The position numbers and the translations under genes were made by a program. Below, one piece after another: positions 43,433-52,966 of a DNA stretch of 64,000 bases (position 1 is the first letter of the stretch; each line of letters starts with the position of its first letter). The notes beneath the pieces are model-generated. The model did not search any database. It saw nothing but the letters and a program-made list of their open reading frames with translations, and had not been told where the DNA came from. Source of the DNA: Selenomonas bovis DSM 23594 (lineage in GTDB: Bacteria > Bacillota > Negativicutes > Selenomonadales > Selenomonadaceae); the NCBI RefSeq assembly GCF_000381005.1, contig NZ_KB908385.1, positions 1 to 64,000 of the forward strand. Reading direction: 5' to 3'.

Positions 43433-44539
43433 TTAGATTACCACGTTTTTCGTCACAATCAAAGGGTAATTCGGCGCTCCTTTGAGCCATTTATCCTTAG
43501 AAATGGTAACATTTTTGTCACAAATTACATTCTCGACGAGCGAGCCATCCTGGATGTCGCCTTTCTGCATGATGATGGAGTTCTTGATCTTCACGTCCTT
43601 GCCGACGGTCACGCCGCGGAAAAGAATGCTGTTCTCCACCTCGCCGCGGATGATACAGCCGTTCGCTACGAGCGAGTTCCTGACCTCCGCCGTCTCCTTG
43701 TACTGCACGGGTACCTCATCCTTGACCTTCGTGTAAATGGAGTTCTCGCCCATGAAGAGTTCCTCCCAGACCTCCGGCTGCAGGATGTCCATATTTGCCT
43801 TGTAGTAGGCCGCCGTAGAGTCGATGTGCGCGACATAGCCATCATGTTCATAAGCGTAGATCGTATACTCGTTCGCACGGCGGATGATGCCGTCCATGAG
43901 GAGATCCTGCCCGCCGTGCTCGTAGGTATAGCGCACCATCTCGACGAAAACCTTTTTCTCCATGAGGTAGATCGAGAGCGAGACCTTCGAGCCGTCGTAG
44001 ACGGCAGGCTTTTCGGAAATATCCTCTACGAGCCCATTGTCCGCTGTCTCAAGCACGACGTTCTTGCCGATGGACTCCTCTGCCGCCGTATGATAGACCA
44101 TCGTGATGTCCGCCCCCGTGTTCTGGTGGAAGCGCAGGACGGGATTAAAGTCCATATTGTAGACGAAACTGCCGCGCGCGAGCAGCACGTAGCGCTCCTT
44201 GCTGTGCTCGATGTAGTCGAGGTTGTGGTAGAAATTCTTGAGATCCCCCTTGCGCTGATCCTCGTCGTCCTTCGCATACGGGAGGTAGAACAGCCCCTCG
44301 TGACGGCGGGCGAGATCCCAGTCCTTGCCCGAGCGCAGATGGTCGAGCACGGAACGCGGCTCGTCCGGAAGCATGATGCCGACGTTCCGTACGCCGGAAT
44401 TCACCATGCTCGAAAGCGCAAAATCTATAAGGCGGTACCGCCCCGCGAAAGGAATCGACTCGACCGCTCTTTGATCCGCGAGCTCGCGGATCAGGCTTTT
44501 CTTCTCCTGAAGATCGACAATTCCCATGACCGTTTTCAA
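43433..44539 (-). CDS. glgD: Glucose-1-phosphate adenylyltransferase subunit GlgD
   Basis: A 368-residue GlgC paralogue found in Firmicutes. The nucleotidyltransferase domain begins 'MGIVDLQEKKSLIRELADQR', where the GGxGxRL loop of GlgC is replaced, so it is a regulatory rather than catalytic subunit; 'FAGRYRLIDFALSSMVNSG' and a C-terminal beta-helix are kept. It pairs with GlgC to form the active ADP-glucose pyrophosphorylase. A TTG start (44539) gives the family N-terminus and follows GGGGTG. It lies 49 bp after glgC. Confidence 0.93.
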   Translation of the reverse strand: MKTVMGIVDLQEKKSLIRELADQRAVESIPFAGRYRLIDFALSSMVNSGVRNVGIMLPDEPRSVLDHLRSGKDWDLARRHEGLFYLPYAKDDEDQRKGDLKNFYHNLDYIEHSKERYVLLARGSFVYNMDFNPVLRFHQNTGADITMVYHTAAEESIGKNVVLETADNGLVEDISEKPAVYDGSKVSLSIYLMEKKVFVEMVRYTYEHGGQDLLMDGIIRRANEYTIYAYEHDGYVAHIDSTAAYYKANMDILQPEVWEELFMGENSIYTKVKDEVPVQYKETAEVRNSLVANGCIIRGEVENSILFRGVTVGKDVKIKNSIIMQKGDIQDGSLVENVICDKNVTISKDKWLKGAPNYPLIVTKNVVI

Positions 44540-44588
44540 TGTCGTCACCCCACTTAGAAATCTCATCCTCACAGCCGACGCGGCTTGC

Positions 44589-45743
44589 TCAGCCCGCTTG
44601 CTTGGAACCGGCTTCCGACTGGACGGACTCGCCCTCCGCGACCACCGTGATGGCTCCCTTCGCGCCCTCGACGCGCGCCTCCGCCGCGATCTCGCAATTC
44701 TGCGCTACGATGGCGTAGTCGACAACGGCGTTCTCCCCAACTGTCGTATAGGGCATGATGACGGAGTTCTTGACCTTTGCGCCCTTGCCGATGCGCACGC
44801 CGGGGAAGATCACGGAGTTTTCCACCTCGCCGAGCACCATCGACCCCTCGCTGACCATCGAGTTCTTGATCTTGGCGTCCGGACCGACATAATGCGGCGG
44901 CATCGAGGCGTTCGACGAATAGATTTTCCACTCGCCGTTGAGCTCGAACGGCGGCTCATCCTGCAAGAGATCCATATTGGCCTGCCAGAGGCTCTCGATC
45001 GTGCCGACATCCTTCCAGTAGCCCTCGAAAGCGTAGGAGTAGAGGCGCGCCTTGTCCGCGAGCATCTTCGGGATGATGTTCTTGCCGAAGTCATGACTCG
45101 ACGTCTCATCCTTCGCATCCTCGATGAGGTATTTCTCGAGGAATGCCTTGTTGAAGATATAGATGCCCATCGACGCGAGATTGCTCTTCGGCTGTGCTGG
45201 TTTCTCCTCGAATTCCTCGATGCGGCCCTCTTCATCCGTATTCATGATGCCGAAGCGGGGCGCTTCCTCCCACGGCACCTCGATGACGCCGATGGTCGCC
45301 TCGGCCTTGTTCTTCTTGTGTGCCTCGAGCATCCAGGAGTAATCCATCGTATAGATGTGGTCGCCCGAGAGGATGAGCACATACTCTGGATCCGCGAGAT
45401 CGATGAAGTTGAGGTTCTGATAGATCGCGTCCGCCGTGCCGCGGTACCAATCCGCGCCCTTGTCGCGCGCGTATGGCGGCAGGATGAAGATGCCGCCGTC
45501 TTTTGTGTCGAGATCCCACGAACTGCCGGAGGCCAGGTAGTTATGCAGTTCCAGCGGGCGGTACTGTGTGAGCACGCCGACCTTGTCGATGCCGGAGTTC
45601 GCGCAGTTGCTGAGCGGGAAGTCGATGATGCGATACTTGCCGCCGAACGGCACCGCTGGCTTCGCGATGTTCTTCGTCAGCGCTCCCAGACGGCTTCCCT
45701 GGCCGCCCGCCAAAATCATTGCCAAGCATTCAGTCTTTCTCAT
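44589..45743 (-). CDS. glgC: Glucose-1-phosphate adenylyltransferase, catalytic subunit
   Basis: A 384-residue enzyme making ADP-glucose, the committed step of glycogen synthesis. '[20 protein letters not shown]' holds the nucleotide loop, '[20 protein letters not shown]' the substrate site and '[10 protein letters not shown]' the metal site; the C-terminal left-handed beta-helix carries allosteric contacts. ATG 45743 follows GGGGGGTAATTGTT. It is the first gene of the operon glgC-glgD-glgP-glgB-glgA-(GH13-GH77), behind a long AT-rich leader. Confidence 0.96.
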   Translation of the reverse strand: MRKTECLAMILAGGQGSRLGALTKNIAKPAVPFGGKYRIIDFPLSNCANSGIDKVGVLTQYRPLELHNYLASGSSWDLDTKDGGIFILPPYARDKGADWYRGTADAIYQNLNFIDLADPEYVLILSGDHIYTMDYSWMLEAHKKNKAEATIGVIEVPWEEAPRFGIMNTDEEGRIEEFEEKPAQPKSNLASMGIYIFNKAFLEKYLIEDAKDETSSHDFGKNIIPKMLADKARLYSYAFEGYWKDVGTIESLWQANMDLLQDEPPFELNGEWKIYSSNASMPPHYVGPDAKIKNSMVSEGSMVLGEVENSVIFPGVRIGKGAKVKNSVIMPYTTVGENAVVDYAIVAQNCEIAAEARVEGAKGAITVVAEGESVQSEAGSKQAG

Positions 45744-46233
45744 AACAATTACCCCCCATGGTATCAAAAGCAATGTGCTGCGGCACATCGTTTTCTGCAC
45801 CTTTACGAACATGGACATCTTTGACACTATCAAAGCAGATGATGCGTGAAAAGTACACACATCTTTGCAAATATTATCAAATCCAGCTACATTCGTTCAC
45901 ATTCTGTTACATCCATCGCTGCATCATCTCGTAATTTTCTGTCAATTGCAAAAATCACGAAGAAAGATACCATCCCGCGGCCTCTCAGAACCACCCCAAC
46001 AGATGATACATGCCATCCTGAAAATGTCTCTGCATTTCCCTTTATGTTTTTATATTTCTACAATGACCGAAAATTTCCTTCTTATTTTCTATAAAAAATT
46101 ATCGTCTTCGCAAAAATATACGAAAATTAAATAGAAGGCATAGAAAGCCTGGCGCAGAGACGCAGCGCCGCTTCTGAGGGAATCATCGCCGACATCCCGC
46201 CGTTCCCGTGCGACAACATGACTCCATATCGAC
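45744..46233 (-). promoter_or_regulatory. Long upstream/leader region of the glycogen operon
   Basis: This 490-bp AT-rich gap carries no convincing gene. A dyad CTTTGA-N5-TCAAAG lies at 45819-45835, ~76 bp before the glgC ATG, and may be an operator. Candidate promoters on the minus strand are weak: TGTGAA-17-GATAAT near 45870-45900 and TTGCGA-18-GAAAAT near 46090-46115. I see no known riboswitch. Confidence 0.45.
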
Positions 46234-46277
46234 AAAAATCCCGCCGTGCAGCCGAATTGCTTCGGCTGCACGGCGGG
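46234..46277 (-). terminator. Terminator of the recA-recX-DUF805 transcript
   Basis: Minus-strand CCCGCCGTGCAGCCGAA and TTCGGCTGCACGGCGGG form a 17-bp perfect stem followed by ATTTTTG, just past the DUF805 stop. Confidence 0.9.
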
Positions 46278-46287
46278 ATGATTCCTC

Positions 46288-46779
46288 TCAGGCGACGGTA
46301 TGCGCCAAAGGATCTTTTCCGTACTGGTTGTCCCCCTGCACGCCCCGCAGAGCCATGAGACAGATTTGGAAAACCATCGCAGCAAGGCAGACGAGCTCAT
46401 AGGCGACGACCGGCGCGCTGTCAGGCTCGAGTCCCTCGAGGAAGCGGCCGGCAACGCTCTGCCCCAAACCGTAGACGAGATAGACGACACCGATGGTCTT
46501 GCCATAGCCGAGATCGTGCAGACGCCGCACGACGAGCGTGTAGACGGCGACCGTCTCGAGCACGGAGACGGAGGACGTGATACCTGCCGCCGCGGTCTTG
46601 TCGCCCGTCGCGTAGAAAACAATAGAATAGACGAAGAGCGCGAGGATGAGGCAGATGACAGAGACCGCAAGGAAGCGCTCAATATAGCGCCTGCGGTTCA
46701 GCCTGCCCTCGCAGCTGAAAAATCCCCGGCGGATGTTCTCCATCGTGATGTCACTGCGCGTGATATTGTAAAGTGCCAT
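46288..46779 (-). CDS. DUF805 family membrane protein
   Basis: A 163-residue inner-membrane protein with four hydrophobic segments. Family landmarks are 'CEGRLNRRRYIERFLAVSV', 'RRLHDLGYGKTIGVV' and the C-terminal 'RGVQGDNQYGKDPL' (G-x-N-x-Y/F-G). DUF805 proteins (YhaH/YhaI) have no assigned biochemical role. ATG 46779 follows AAAGGAGAACCTA, which lies inside the end of recX; recX stops at 46790, so only 10 bp separate them. Confidence 0.82.
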   Translation of the reverse strand: MALYNITRSDITMENIRRGFFSCEGRLNRRRYIERFLAVSVICLILALFVYSIVFYATGDKTAAAGITSSVSVLETVAVYTLVVRRLHDLGYGKTIGVVYLVYGLGQSVAGRFLEGLEPDSAPVVAYELVCLAAMVFQICLMALRGVQGDNQYGKDPLAHTVA

Positions 46780-46789
46780 AGGTTCTCCT

Positions 46790-47302
46790 TTATGCAAAGC
46801 CCTCAGCTTCGGCGTATTCCTCGACGGCCGCGCGGCAGACCGCGCTCACAAAGCCTTTCTGATAGAGGTTCGCCATCATCTTGCGCGGCTCAGCACTGCG
46901 TTTATACTTGAGCGCGAGCACGCGCAGTGCCGCCGCTTTCTCCCGCTCGTAGGTATCCGCGGGCACGCAGGCCTTGACGAGTTCGCTCGGAAAGCCGCGC
47001 TGCAGGAGCTTCATGACAATCTGCCGCACGGAGCTGCGGCTCTCGTTGTAGAGATAGGCGAACTGGCGCGCACAGGCGTCCGCGTCGTTTAGGTAGTGCT
47101 TCTCGACGAGGCGCGCAATGGCGGCCTCTGTCTCCTCCTCTGCGTAGCCCTTGCGCAGGAGCTTTTCCCGCAGCTTCGCGCTGCTATGCTCCTGGCGTGC
47201 GAGGAGGTCGACGGCATACATGAGCGCGGTCTTTTTCGCGCGAGGCTTCCTCGCGGTCTTTGCTTCCGCCGCCTGCTCACCCGGCAGCATTTCACTCATC
47301 AT
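46790..47302 (-). CDS. recX: RecX, regulator of RecA
   Basis: A 170-residue all-helical protein binding the RecA filament and limiting its activity. Three tandem three-helix repeats are visible ('[20 protein letters not shown]', '[20 protein letters not shown]', '[20 protein letters not shown]'), preceded by a basic N-terminal tail. It overlaps the 3' end of recA by 11 bp, a coupling that keeps RecX synthesis tied to RecA. Confidence 0.93.
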   Translation of the reverse strand: MMSEMLPGEQAAEAKTARKPRAKKTALMYAVDLLARQEHSSAKLREKLLRKGYAEEETEAAIARLVEKHYLNDADACARQFAYLYNESRSSVRQIVMKLLQRGFPSELVKACVPADTYEREKAAALRVLALKYKRSAEPRKMMANLYQKGFVSAVCRAAVEEYAEAEGFA

Positions 47303-48353
47303 GTGTCACAGCGGCTGATGCCTGCGCCTTTTCCTGTTGCTGCCCCGTCGCATCTTCCGCCGGCTGCTGGCTCTCGATGAGCTTCGCGCGGATCTTGCCC
47401 TCGATCTCTTCCGCGAGCTGCGGATTGTCCTTGAGGGACTGCTTCGCGTTCTCCTTGCCCTGTCCGAGACGGTTGCCGTCGTAGGAGAACCAGGCGCCGC
47501 TCTTGTCGACGATCTCGAGCTCGACGCCCATATCAATGATACTCGAGAGTTTCGAGACGCCCTCGCCGTACATGATGTCAAACTCCGCCTGCTTGAACGG
47601 CGGCGCGACCTTGTTCTTGACGACCTTGATGCGCGCGCGATTGCCGATGATCTCCTGCCCCTGCTTGAGCGTGTCGATCTTGCGCACGTCGAGGCGTACA
47701 GAGGAGTAGAACTTGAGCGCGCGGCCGCCCGTCGTCGTTTCGGGGCTGCCGAACATGACGCCGACCTTCTCGCGGATCTGGTTGATGAAGACAACGACGG
47801 TGCGCGTCTTGCTGATGATGCCCGTGAGCTTGCGCATGGCCTGGCTCATGAGGCGCGCGTGGAGGCCGACGTGGCTGTCGCCCATCTCACCCTCGATCTC
47901 CGCCTTCGGCACGAGCGCCGCAACGGAGTCGACGACGACGATATCGATGGCGCTGCTGCGCACGAGCGCGTCGACGATGTCGAGCGCCTGTTCGCCGCTG
48001 TCCGGCTGTGAGATCAGCAGGTTGTCGATGTCGACGCCGAGCTTCTGCGCGTAGACGGGATCGAGCGCGTGCTCCGCATCGATGAAGGCCGCGATGCCGC
48101 CGTTCTTCTGTGCCTCCGCGATCATGTGCAGCGTGACGGTCGTCTTGCCGGACGACTCCGGGCCGTAGATTTCAATGATGCGGCCGCGCGGAACGCCGCC
48201 GACGCCGAGCGCGACATCGAGCGGCAGGATGCCCGTCGGTATGACCTCGATATTCATGTTCGCCTTGGCGTCGCCGAGGCGCATGATGGCACCCTTGCCG
48301 AAGTCTTTTTCAATTTTCTTCAGCGCATTGTCCAATGCTTCATTTCTGTCCAT
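47292..48353 (-). CDS. recA: Recombinase RecA
   Basis: A 353-residue recombinase for strand exchange and SOS signalling. Walker A 'GPESSGKTT', Walker B '[10 protein letters not shown]', loop '[13 protein letters not shown]' and the family C-terminal acidic/Gln-rich tail are all present. The only ~22 bp between the permease stop and recA contain no promoter or obvious LexA site, so recA is probably transcribed from further upstream, through the permease gene. Confidence 0.97.
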   Translation of the reverse strand: MDRNEALDNALKKIEKDFGKGAIMRLGDAKANMNIEVIPTGILPLDVALGVGGVPRGRIIEIYGPESSGKTTVTLHMIAEAQKNGGIAAFIDAEHALDPVYAQKLGVDIDNLLISQPDSGEQALDIVDALVRSSAIDIVVVDSVAALVPKAEIEGEMGDSHVGLHARLMSQAMRKLTGIISKTRTVVVFINQIREKVGVMFGSPETTTGGRALKFYSSVRLDVRKIDTLKQGQEIIGNRARIKVVKNKVAPPFKQAEFDIMYGEGVSKLSSIIDMGVELEIVDKSGAWFSYDGNRLGQGKENAKQSLKDNPQLAEEIEGKIRAKLIESQQPAEDATGQQQEKAQASAAVTHDE

Positions 48354-48375
48354 ATTTCACTCTCTTTCTATCCTA

Positions 48376-49656
48376 TCAGAGATAACGGATGTATACGTAG
48401 ACGCTCGAAATCGCGACCGTGAGCACCATGACGGGAAACGCGATCTTCATGAAGCCGAGGAAGGAAATCTGCTTGCCGCGCTGCGCCGCCATCGAGGCAA
48501 CGACGACGTTCGCGCTCGCGCCGATGAGCGTGCCGTTGCCGCCGAGGCAGGCGCCGAGTGCGAGGCTCCACCACATCGGGTCGAGGTTCGTGAGACCGAG
48601 CTGGCCCATATCCTTGATGAGCGGGATGAGCGTCGCGACGAACGGGATGTTGTCTATGAACGCGGAGGCGAAGGCGCTCATCCAGAGGATGAGCATGGCC
48701 GTCGCGTTGACGCTGCCGTTCGTGAGCTTGATCGCCTCGACGGCGAGCATCTTGATGACACCTGTCTCGACGAGCGCGCCGACGAGCACGAAGAGACCCG
48801 CGAAGAAGAAGATGGCCAGCCACTCGACCTTCGAGAGGACCTTCGCGATCATCGACTCGTTGCGCGTGTAGGTGATGAGCAGCAGCAGTCCCGCGCCAGA
48901 GAGCGCAGCCGTCGCCGTCTGCAGGCCGAGCGTACCGTGTAGCACGAACATCGAGATCGTGACAGCGATGACGAACAGGCATTTCTTGAGCAGCGCGGGA
49001 TTCGCGATCTGGCTCCGCTCGTTGAGGCGCATGACCTTCTCCTGCAGTTCCGGCTGCGTCTTGAGCGCCTTCCCGTAGATGGCGATGAGCAGCGCTTCGA
49101 CGACGATGAAGATGAAGATGCAGAGTCCCGTGAGGTTCCAGACGAAGTCCATGAAGTTCAGGCCGACCGCGCTGCCGATCATGATGTTCGGCGGATCGCC
49201 GATGAGCGTTGCCGTGCCGCCGATGTTCGAGGCGAGGATCTGCGATATGAGGTACGGCTTGACATCGACCTTGAGCTGCGCCGTGATGCTGAACGTGATG
49301 GGCACGGTGAGGAGCACCGTCGTCACGTTGTCGAGCAGGGCCGAGCAGACCATCGTGAGCGCCGAGAGCGCGACGAGCAGCGCAATCGGACGCGCCTTGA
49401 CCTTTTTCGCCGCCCAGATGGCGAGGAAATTGAAGAGCCCCGTCTCACTCGTGATGTTGACGATGATCATCATGCCGATGAGCAGGCCGAGCGTGTTGAA
49501 GTCGATATGGCCGATGGCTGTCTGCTGGTCGATGACGCCGCAGAGGATCATGAGCATCGCGCCAAAGATGCCGACAATCGTCCGGTGAACTTTTTCCGAA
49601 ATAATCAGCGCGTACGCCGCCACAAAGATGATGACGGCGATCGTCGTTGTACTCAT
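48376..49656 (-). CDS. ArsB/NhaD-like (CitMHS/IT superfamily) permease
   Basis: A 426-residue inner-membrane protein of the ion-transporter superfamily with ~11 segments. 'SALLDNVTTVLLTVPITFSI' and 'ASNIGGTATLIGDPPNIMIG' in the first half are repeated as 'ASAFIDNIPFVATLIPLI' and 'CLGGNGTLIGASANVVVAS' in the second; these re-entrant loops are typical of ArsB/NhaD/YbiR-like transporters. It could exchange sodium/protons, anions or dicarboxylates; the substrate is not visible. AGGAAGTG precedes the ATG. A MITE-like copy lies immediately upstream. Confidence 0.87.
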   Translation of the reverse strand: MSTTTIAVIIFVAAYALIISEKVHRTIVGIFGAMLMILCGVIDQQTAIGHIDFNTLGLLIGMMIIVNITSETGLFNFLAIWAAKKVKARPIALLVALSALTMVCSALLDNVTTVLLTVPITFSITAQLKVDVKPYLISQILASNIGGTATLIGDPPNIMIGSAVGLNFMDFVWNLTGLCIFIFIVVEALLIAIYGKALKTQPELQEKVMRLNERSQIANPALLKKCLFVIAVTISMFVLHGTLGLQTATAALSGAGLLLLITYTRNESMIAKVLSKVEWLAIFFFAGLFVLVGALVETGVIKMLAVEAIKLTNGSVNATAMLILWMSAFASAFIDNIPFVATLIPLIKDMGQLGLTNLDPMWWSLALGACLGGNGTLIGASANVVVASMAAQRGKQISFLGFMKIAFPVMVLTVAISSVYVYIRYL

Positions 49657-49675
49657 CTCTTACACTTCCTATTCC

Positions 49676-49839
49676 TTGAGGAACCACTGATTCATTCGGC
49701 ACTCCGTCTTCACGCGTCTGCACTGTCCTCTCGCCCTCGACCATCCTCAGCGTAGCTTCGGCTACGCCTGCGGTTTGTCTCCGAAGAGTACAGCGCATCC
49801 ACGTAAATCCGGAGCACCTCATTTCATCAGCGGTTCCTT
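49676..49839. repeat. MITE-like repeat, copy C (inverted relative to A and B)
   Basis: About 164 bp, reading GAGGAACCACTGATTCATT at the left and TTTCATCAGCGGTTCCTT at the right, with the internal palindrome around GCGTAGCTTCGGCTACGC. It lies between the permease start and the small hypothetical gene, in the likely promoter region of the permease-recA transcript. Confidence 0.85.
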
Positions 49840-49894
49840 GACTTTTCCCGCAGGGCGTCCTGGCGTCCTGTGTCATAATGCCGCATTTTCAGCG

Positions 49895-50203
49895 TTATTT
49901 TTCCTTATATTTCGGTGTGATAAGGATGGTCTCCCCATCCTTTTTGACCTTGTAGGTGAACTTCGTGACGCCCTTCATGGCGAGCTGGAGCTTCAGCTCC
50001 GTGAGCGCCTTGCCGAGATCCTCCGTGAGCTTCGGCGTGAAGCCCGCGCGCCCGAGCTCGGCGGGCGGCTCGATGCCGGCCTGCGCACGCCGCCGCGCGT
50101 CGGCGGCCTTCTCCGCCTGGAGGAACTTGTCCTCCATCGTCTCTTCCTCCACCCAGTCCCGGAACATATCCTTGTCCGTGAGATTCTTCGGTATCTTTGG
50201 CAT
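49895..50203 (-). CDS. Small hypothetical protein (glnS operon)
   Basis: A 102-residue, charged cytosolic protein. The N-terminal half is helical ('FRDWVEEETMEDKFLQAEKA'), the C-terminal half ends in likely strands ('VTKFTYKVKKDGETILITPK'). No family recognised. GGAAGGAGTGACAG precedes the ATG and its start is 28 bp after glnS, so it is likely co-transcribed. The 3' side is only a MITE-like element. Confidence 0.7.
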   Translation of the reverse strand: MPKIPKNLTDKDMFRDWVEEETMEDKFLQAEKAADARRRAQAGIEPPAELGRAGFTPKLTEDLGKALTELKLQLAMKGVTKFTYKVKKDGETILITPKYKEK

Positions 50204-50231
50204 TGCTGTCACTCCTTCCGAGACGCCTGTC

Positions 50232-51887
50232 TTATTTTTTCTTCGCCTTGGCCCAGCTGTCGCGCAGGCCGACGACGCGATTGAACACGAGGTGCTCAGG
50301 CGTCGTATCGGGATCGACGACGAAGTAGCCCTCGCGCAGGAACTGGTAGTGCGTCCCCGCCGCCGTATGCAGGAGCGACGGCTCGACGAACGCATGCTCG
50401 ATGGTTTCGAGCGAATGCTGATTGAGCGCCCCGATGAAGTCCTTCGGCACGTTACCGTCCGCATCCGTCTCGATGAGGTAGTCGTAGAGACGCACCTCGG
50501 CGTCAAGTGCCGTCTTTGCGGCCACCCAGTGGATCGTGCCCTTGATCTTGCGGCCAGCCGTCTTGCCACCCGTCTTGGAGTCGGGATCTACCGTGCAGCG
50601 GAGCTCTGTGATGTTGCCATCCGCATCCTTGACGACTTCCTCGCACTTGATGATGTAGGCATGCTTGAGACGCACCTCGCCGCCCGGCTTGAGGCGGAAG
50701 AACTTCTTCGGCGGCTCCTCCATGAAGTCCTCCTGCTCGATGTAGAGCACGCGCGAGAAGGGCACATAGCGCGCGCCGCCGTGCATCGGATTGTTGTCCG
50801 CGCGCAGCCACTCCTCCTTGTCCTCAGGGTAGTTCGTGAGTACGACCTTCAGGGGATGCAACACGGCCATCACGCGGTCGGCGTGCTCATTCAAGTCCTC
50901 GCGCACCGCGTGCTCGAGCATCGCAACATCGACGAGGCTGTTCGCCTTCGCGACACCGATCTCCTCGCAGAAGCTGCGGATGGCGGCCGGCGTATAGCCG
51001 CGGCGTCGCAGGCCGGAGATGGTCGGCATGCGCGGATCGTCCCAGCCGCGCACATAGCCCTCCTCGACGAGTTGGCGCAGCTTGCGTTTGCTCGTGACCG
51101 TATTCGTGAGATTCAGGCGCGCGAACTCGATCTGGCGCGGGCGCGTCATCGGATCGAAATCGAGCGCATCGAGCAGCCAGTCGTAGAACGGACGGTGTTC
51201 CTCGAACTCCAGCGTGCAGACAGAGTGCGTGATGCCCTCGATGGCATCGGAGAGCGGATGCGCGAAATCGTACATCGGATAGATGCACCATTTGTCGCCC
51301 GTGCGGTGATGATGGGCATGTGCGATGCGGTAGATGACCGTGTCGCGCATGACCATGTTCGGCGAGGCCATGTCGATCTTCGCGCGCAGCACCTTCTCGC
51401 CGTCCGCGAACTCGCCCGCCTTCATGCGGCAGAAGAGGTCGAGGTTTTCGCTGACGCTGCGGTTCCGGTACGGGCTTTCCTTTCCAGGCTCCGTGAGCGT
51501 GCCGCGGTAGGCCTTGATCTCCTCGGCCGAGAGGTCATCAACGTAGGCGAGACCTTTCTCGATGAGCTTCTCCGCGAATGCGTAGAGCTGGTCGAAGTAA
51601 TCGGAGGCATAGAACTTGCGATCTCCCCAGGAAAAGCCGAGCCACTTGATGTCCTCCTGGATGGAGTCGACGTACTCCGTGTCCTCCTTCGTCGGGTTCG
51701 TGTCGTCAAAGCGCAGGTTGCAAAGGCCGCCGTTCGCTTCGGCCAAGCCGAAATTCAGGCAGATGGATTTTGCATGCCCCACATGAAGGTACCCGTTCGG
51801 CTCCGGTGGGAAGCGCGTATGGATGCCCTCCGTGTATTTCCCGTTCTTCAGGTCTTCCTCAATCGCATTCTGTATGAAATTTACCAT
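50232..51887 (-). CDS. glnS: Glutaminyl-tRNA synthetase
   Basis: A 551-residue class I synthetase charging tRNA-Gln directly. The '[20 protein letters not shown]' HIGH region, the KMSKS-equivalent '[11 protein letters not shown]', and the two C-terminal anticodon-binding beta-barrels are complete. Most Firmicutes use the GatCAB amidotransferase instead; possession of a full-length GlnS is a trait known in Negativicutes and proteobacteria. No ribosome oddity; GGGGTTATTGTCATC precedes the ATG. HD-domain gene upstream, 16 bp away. Confidence 0.96.
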   Translation of the reverse strand: MVNFIQNAIEEDLKNGKYTEGIHTRFPPEPNGYLHVGHAKSICLNFGLAEANGGLCNLRFDDTNPTKEDTEYVDSIQEDIKWLGFSWGDRKFYASDYFDQLYAFAEKLIEKGLAYVDDLSAEEIKAYRGTLTEPGKESPYRNRSVSENLDLFCRMKAGEFADGEKVLRAKIDMASPNMVMRDTVIYRIAHAHHHRTGDKWCIYPMYDFAHPLSDAIEGITHSVCTLEFEEHRPFYDWLLDALDFDPMTRPRQIEFARLNLTNTVTSKRKLRQLVEEGYVRGWDDPRMPTISGLRRRGYTPAAIRSFCEEIGVAKANSLVDVAMLEHAVREDLNEHADRVMAVLHPLKVVLTNYPEDKEEWLRADNNPMHGGARYVPFSRVLYIEQEDFMEEPPKKFFRLKPGGEVRLKHAYIIKCEEVVKDADGNITELRCTVDPDSKTGGKTAGRKIKGTIHWVAAKTALDAEVRLYDYLIETDADGNVPKDFIGALNQHSLETIEHAFVEPSLLHTAAGTHYQFLREGYFVVDPDTTPEHLVFNRVVGLRDSWAKAKKK

Positions 51888-51903
51888 GATGACAATAACC
51901 CCT

Positions 51904-52755
51904 TTATTGAGATATTCTTTCTATATCAGGGAGGCGATGCTCCCGCACAGCCATTTCGCAGGACACAGGCACATCCTCCTGCGCGCATTTCGCCGCCACA
52001 TAGGACTTGACGCGCACGAAGCCAAGCGTGAGCTCTCTGCCGTGCGGCAGGGCATGGATGACCTTGTCGATGTAGCCCTTCCGCGCGATCTCGCGCATCG
52101 TCCAGCTGAAATAGATGTCGTAGACCCAGAGCAGGCGCACGACCTTGCGGTCGCCGTGCGTGCGGATGGCGTGATAGTCGGCCTGCCGCCCCTCGACGAG
52201 CGCGCGCACGAAGGCGGGGCTCACATCCTGGCTCCGCAACGACGCGACGAAGTTCGGTGCCGCCTCCGCGCCGCTCGCGGAAAGATATGGCGCGAGCACG
52301 CGGTAGATATCGAGCTTGTCCGCATCGCGCAGCATCTTCGCAAAGAGGAGAGATCGCGCGTCCTCCGTCGGCTCGATGGCCTTCTTGTTGTGGTTCTTGA
52401 TGGCGAAGCGCACGAGCGCGCGATCCTCCGCAGCAAGACGCCGCATGAGCGGCAGCTCCGCGAGCACCTTGAGCGCGAGCGCCGCGTGATCCTCTGACTG
52501 CGCGTCGTTGAATGTCTTGTAGAGACTGTATTGGCGAAACCGCCCGACATCATGGAAGAGTCCCATAATCTCCGCGAGCTGCCTCCCATGCGCGTCGAGC
52601 CCGAGATGTTTCGCGAGCGCCACCATGTTCGCCGTCACATAACCCGTATGTGTTTCCTTGATGAGAATGCCCTGCATGACTTCCTTGTCCGCCGTGTAGA
52701 ACGACTTCATATAGGCCGTCATCCAGGTATGCATTTCCCGCAATAACTGCTGCAA
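51904..52755 (-). CDS. HD-domain phosphohydrolase
   Basis: A 283-residue cytosolic protein with an HD metal-dependent phosphohydrolase domain: His in '[11 protein letters not shown]', HD in '[13 protein letters not shown]', '[11 protein letters not shown]' and Asp in '[13 protein letters not shown]'. Substrates of such stand-alone HD proteins (nucleotides, phosphoesters) cannot be told from sequence. The start is a TTG at 52755 with AAGGAGCG at the right distance; the next ATG is eight codons later. Likely first gene of the HD-glnS-small protein transcript. Confidence 0.82.
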   Translation of the reverse strand: MQQLLREMHTWMTAYMKSFYTADKEVMQGILIKETHTGYVTANMVALAKHLGLDAHGRQLAEIMGLFHDVGRFRQYSLYKTFNDAQSEDHAALALKVLAELPLMRRLAAEDRALVRFAIKNHNKKAIEPTEDARSLLFAKMLRDADKLDIYRVLAPYLSASGAEAAPNFVASLRSQDVSPAFVRALVEGRQADYHAIRTHGDRKVVRLLWVYDIYFSWTMREIARKGYIDKVIHALPHGRELTLGFVRVKSYVAAKCAQEDVPVSCEMAVREHRLPDIERISQ

Positions 52756-52966
52756 AAAGAACGCTCCTTTTCCGCCAGGAAAGCGCTGAATGAACCAGTG
52801 AATCCCCCGGGCATTCCGCCCTCCGGTATTGCCGCGCAGACTGCACCGCTATACCGCCTATTATACTACGTTACTCTTTTCGCGTCTATGCTTCGCGCGC
52901 ATCCTCGTCCCGGCATCGCCTCACACCATGCCAGCTCCGGCGGCGCTTCCTCAGCGCTACCAGAGC

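Noticed and set aside
43418-43443. Hairpin in the glgD-glgP spacer as a terminator
   Set aside because: The stem is good but the T-run lies ~30 bp away, so intrinsic termination is unlikely.
45865-46134. An 89-codon plus-strand frame upstream of glgC
   Set aside because: AT-rich low-complexity product without ribosome site or homology pattern; more likely leader/promoter DNA.
52785-52870. Possible further copy of the MITE-like element (AATGAACCAGTGAATC...)
   Set aside because: Only short stretches match and the right end is missing; similar scraps at 23450 and 57970 are too degraded to call.
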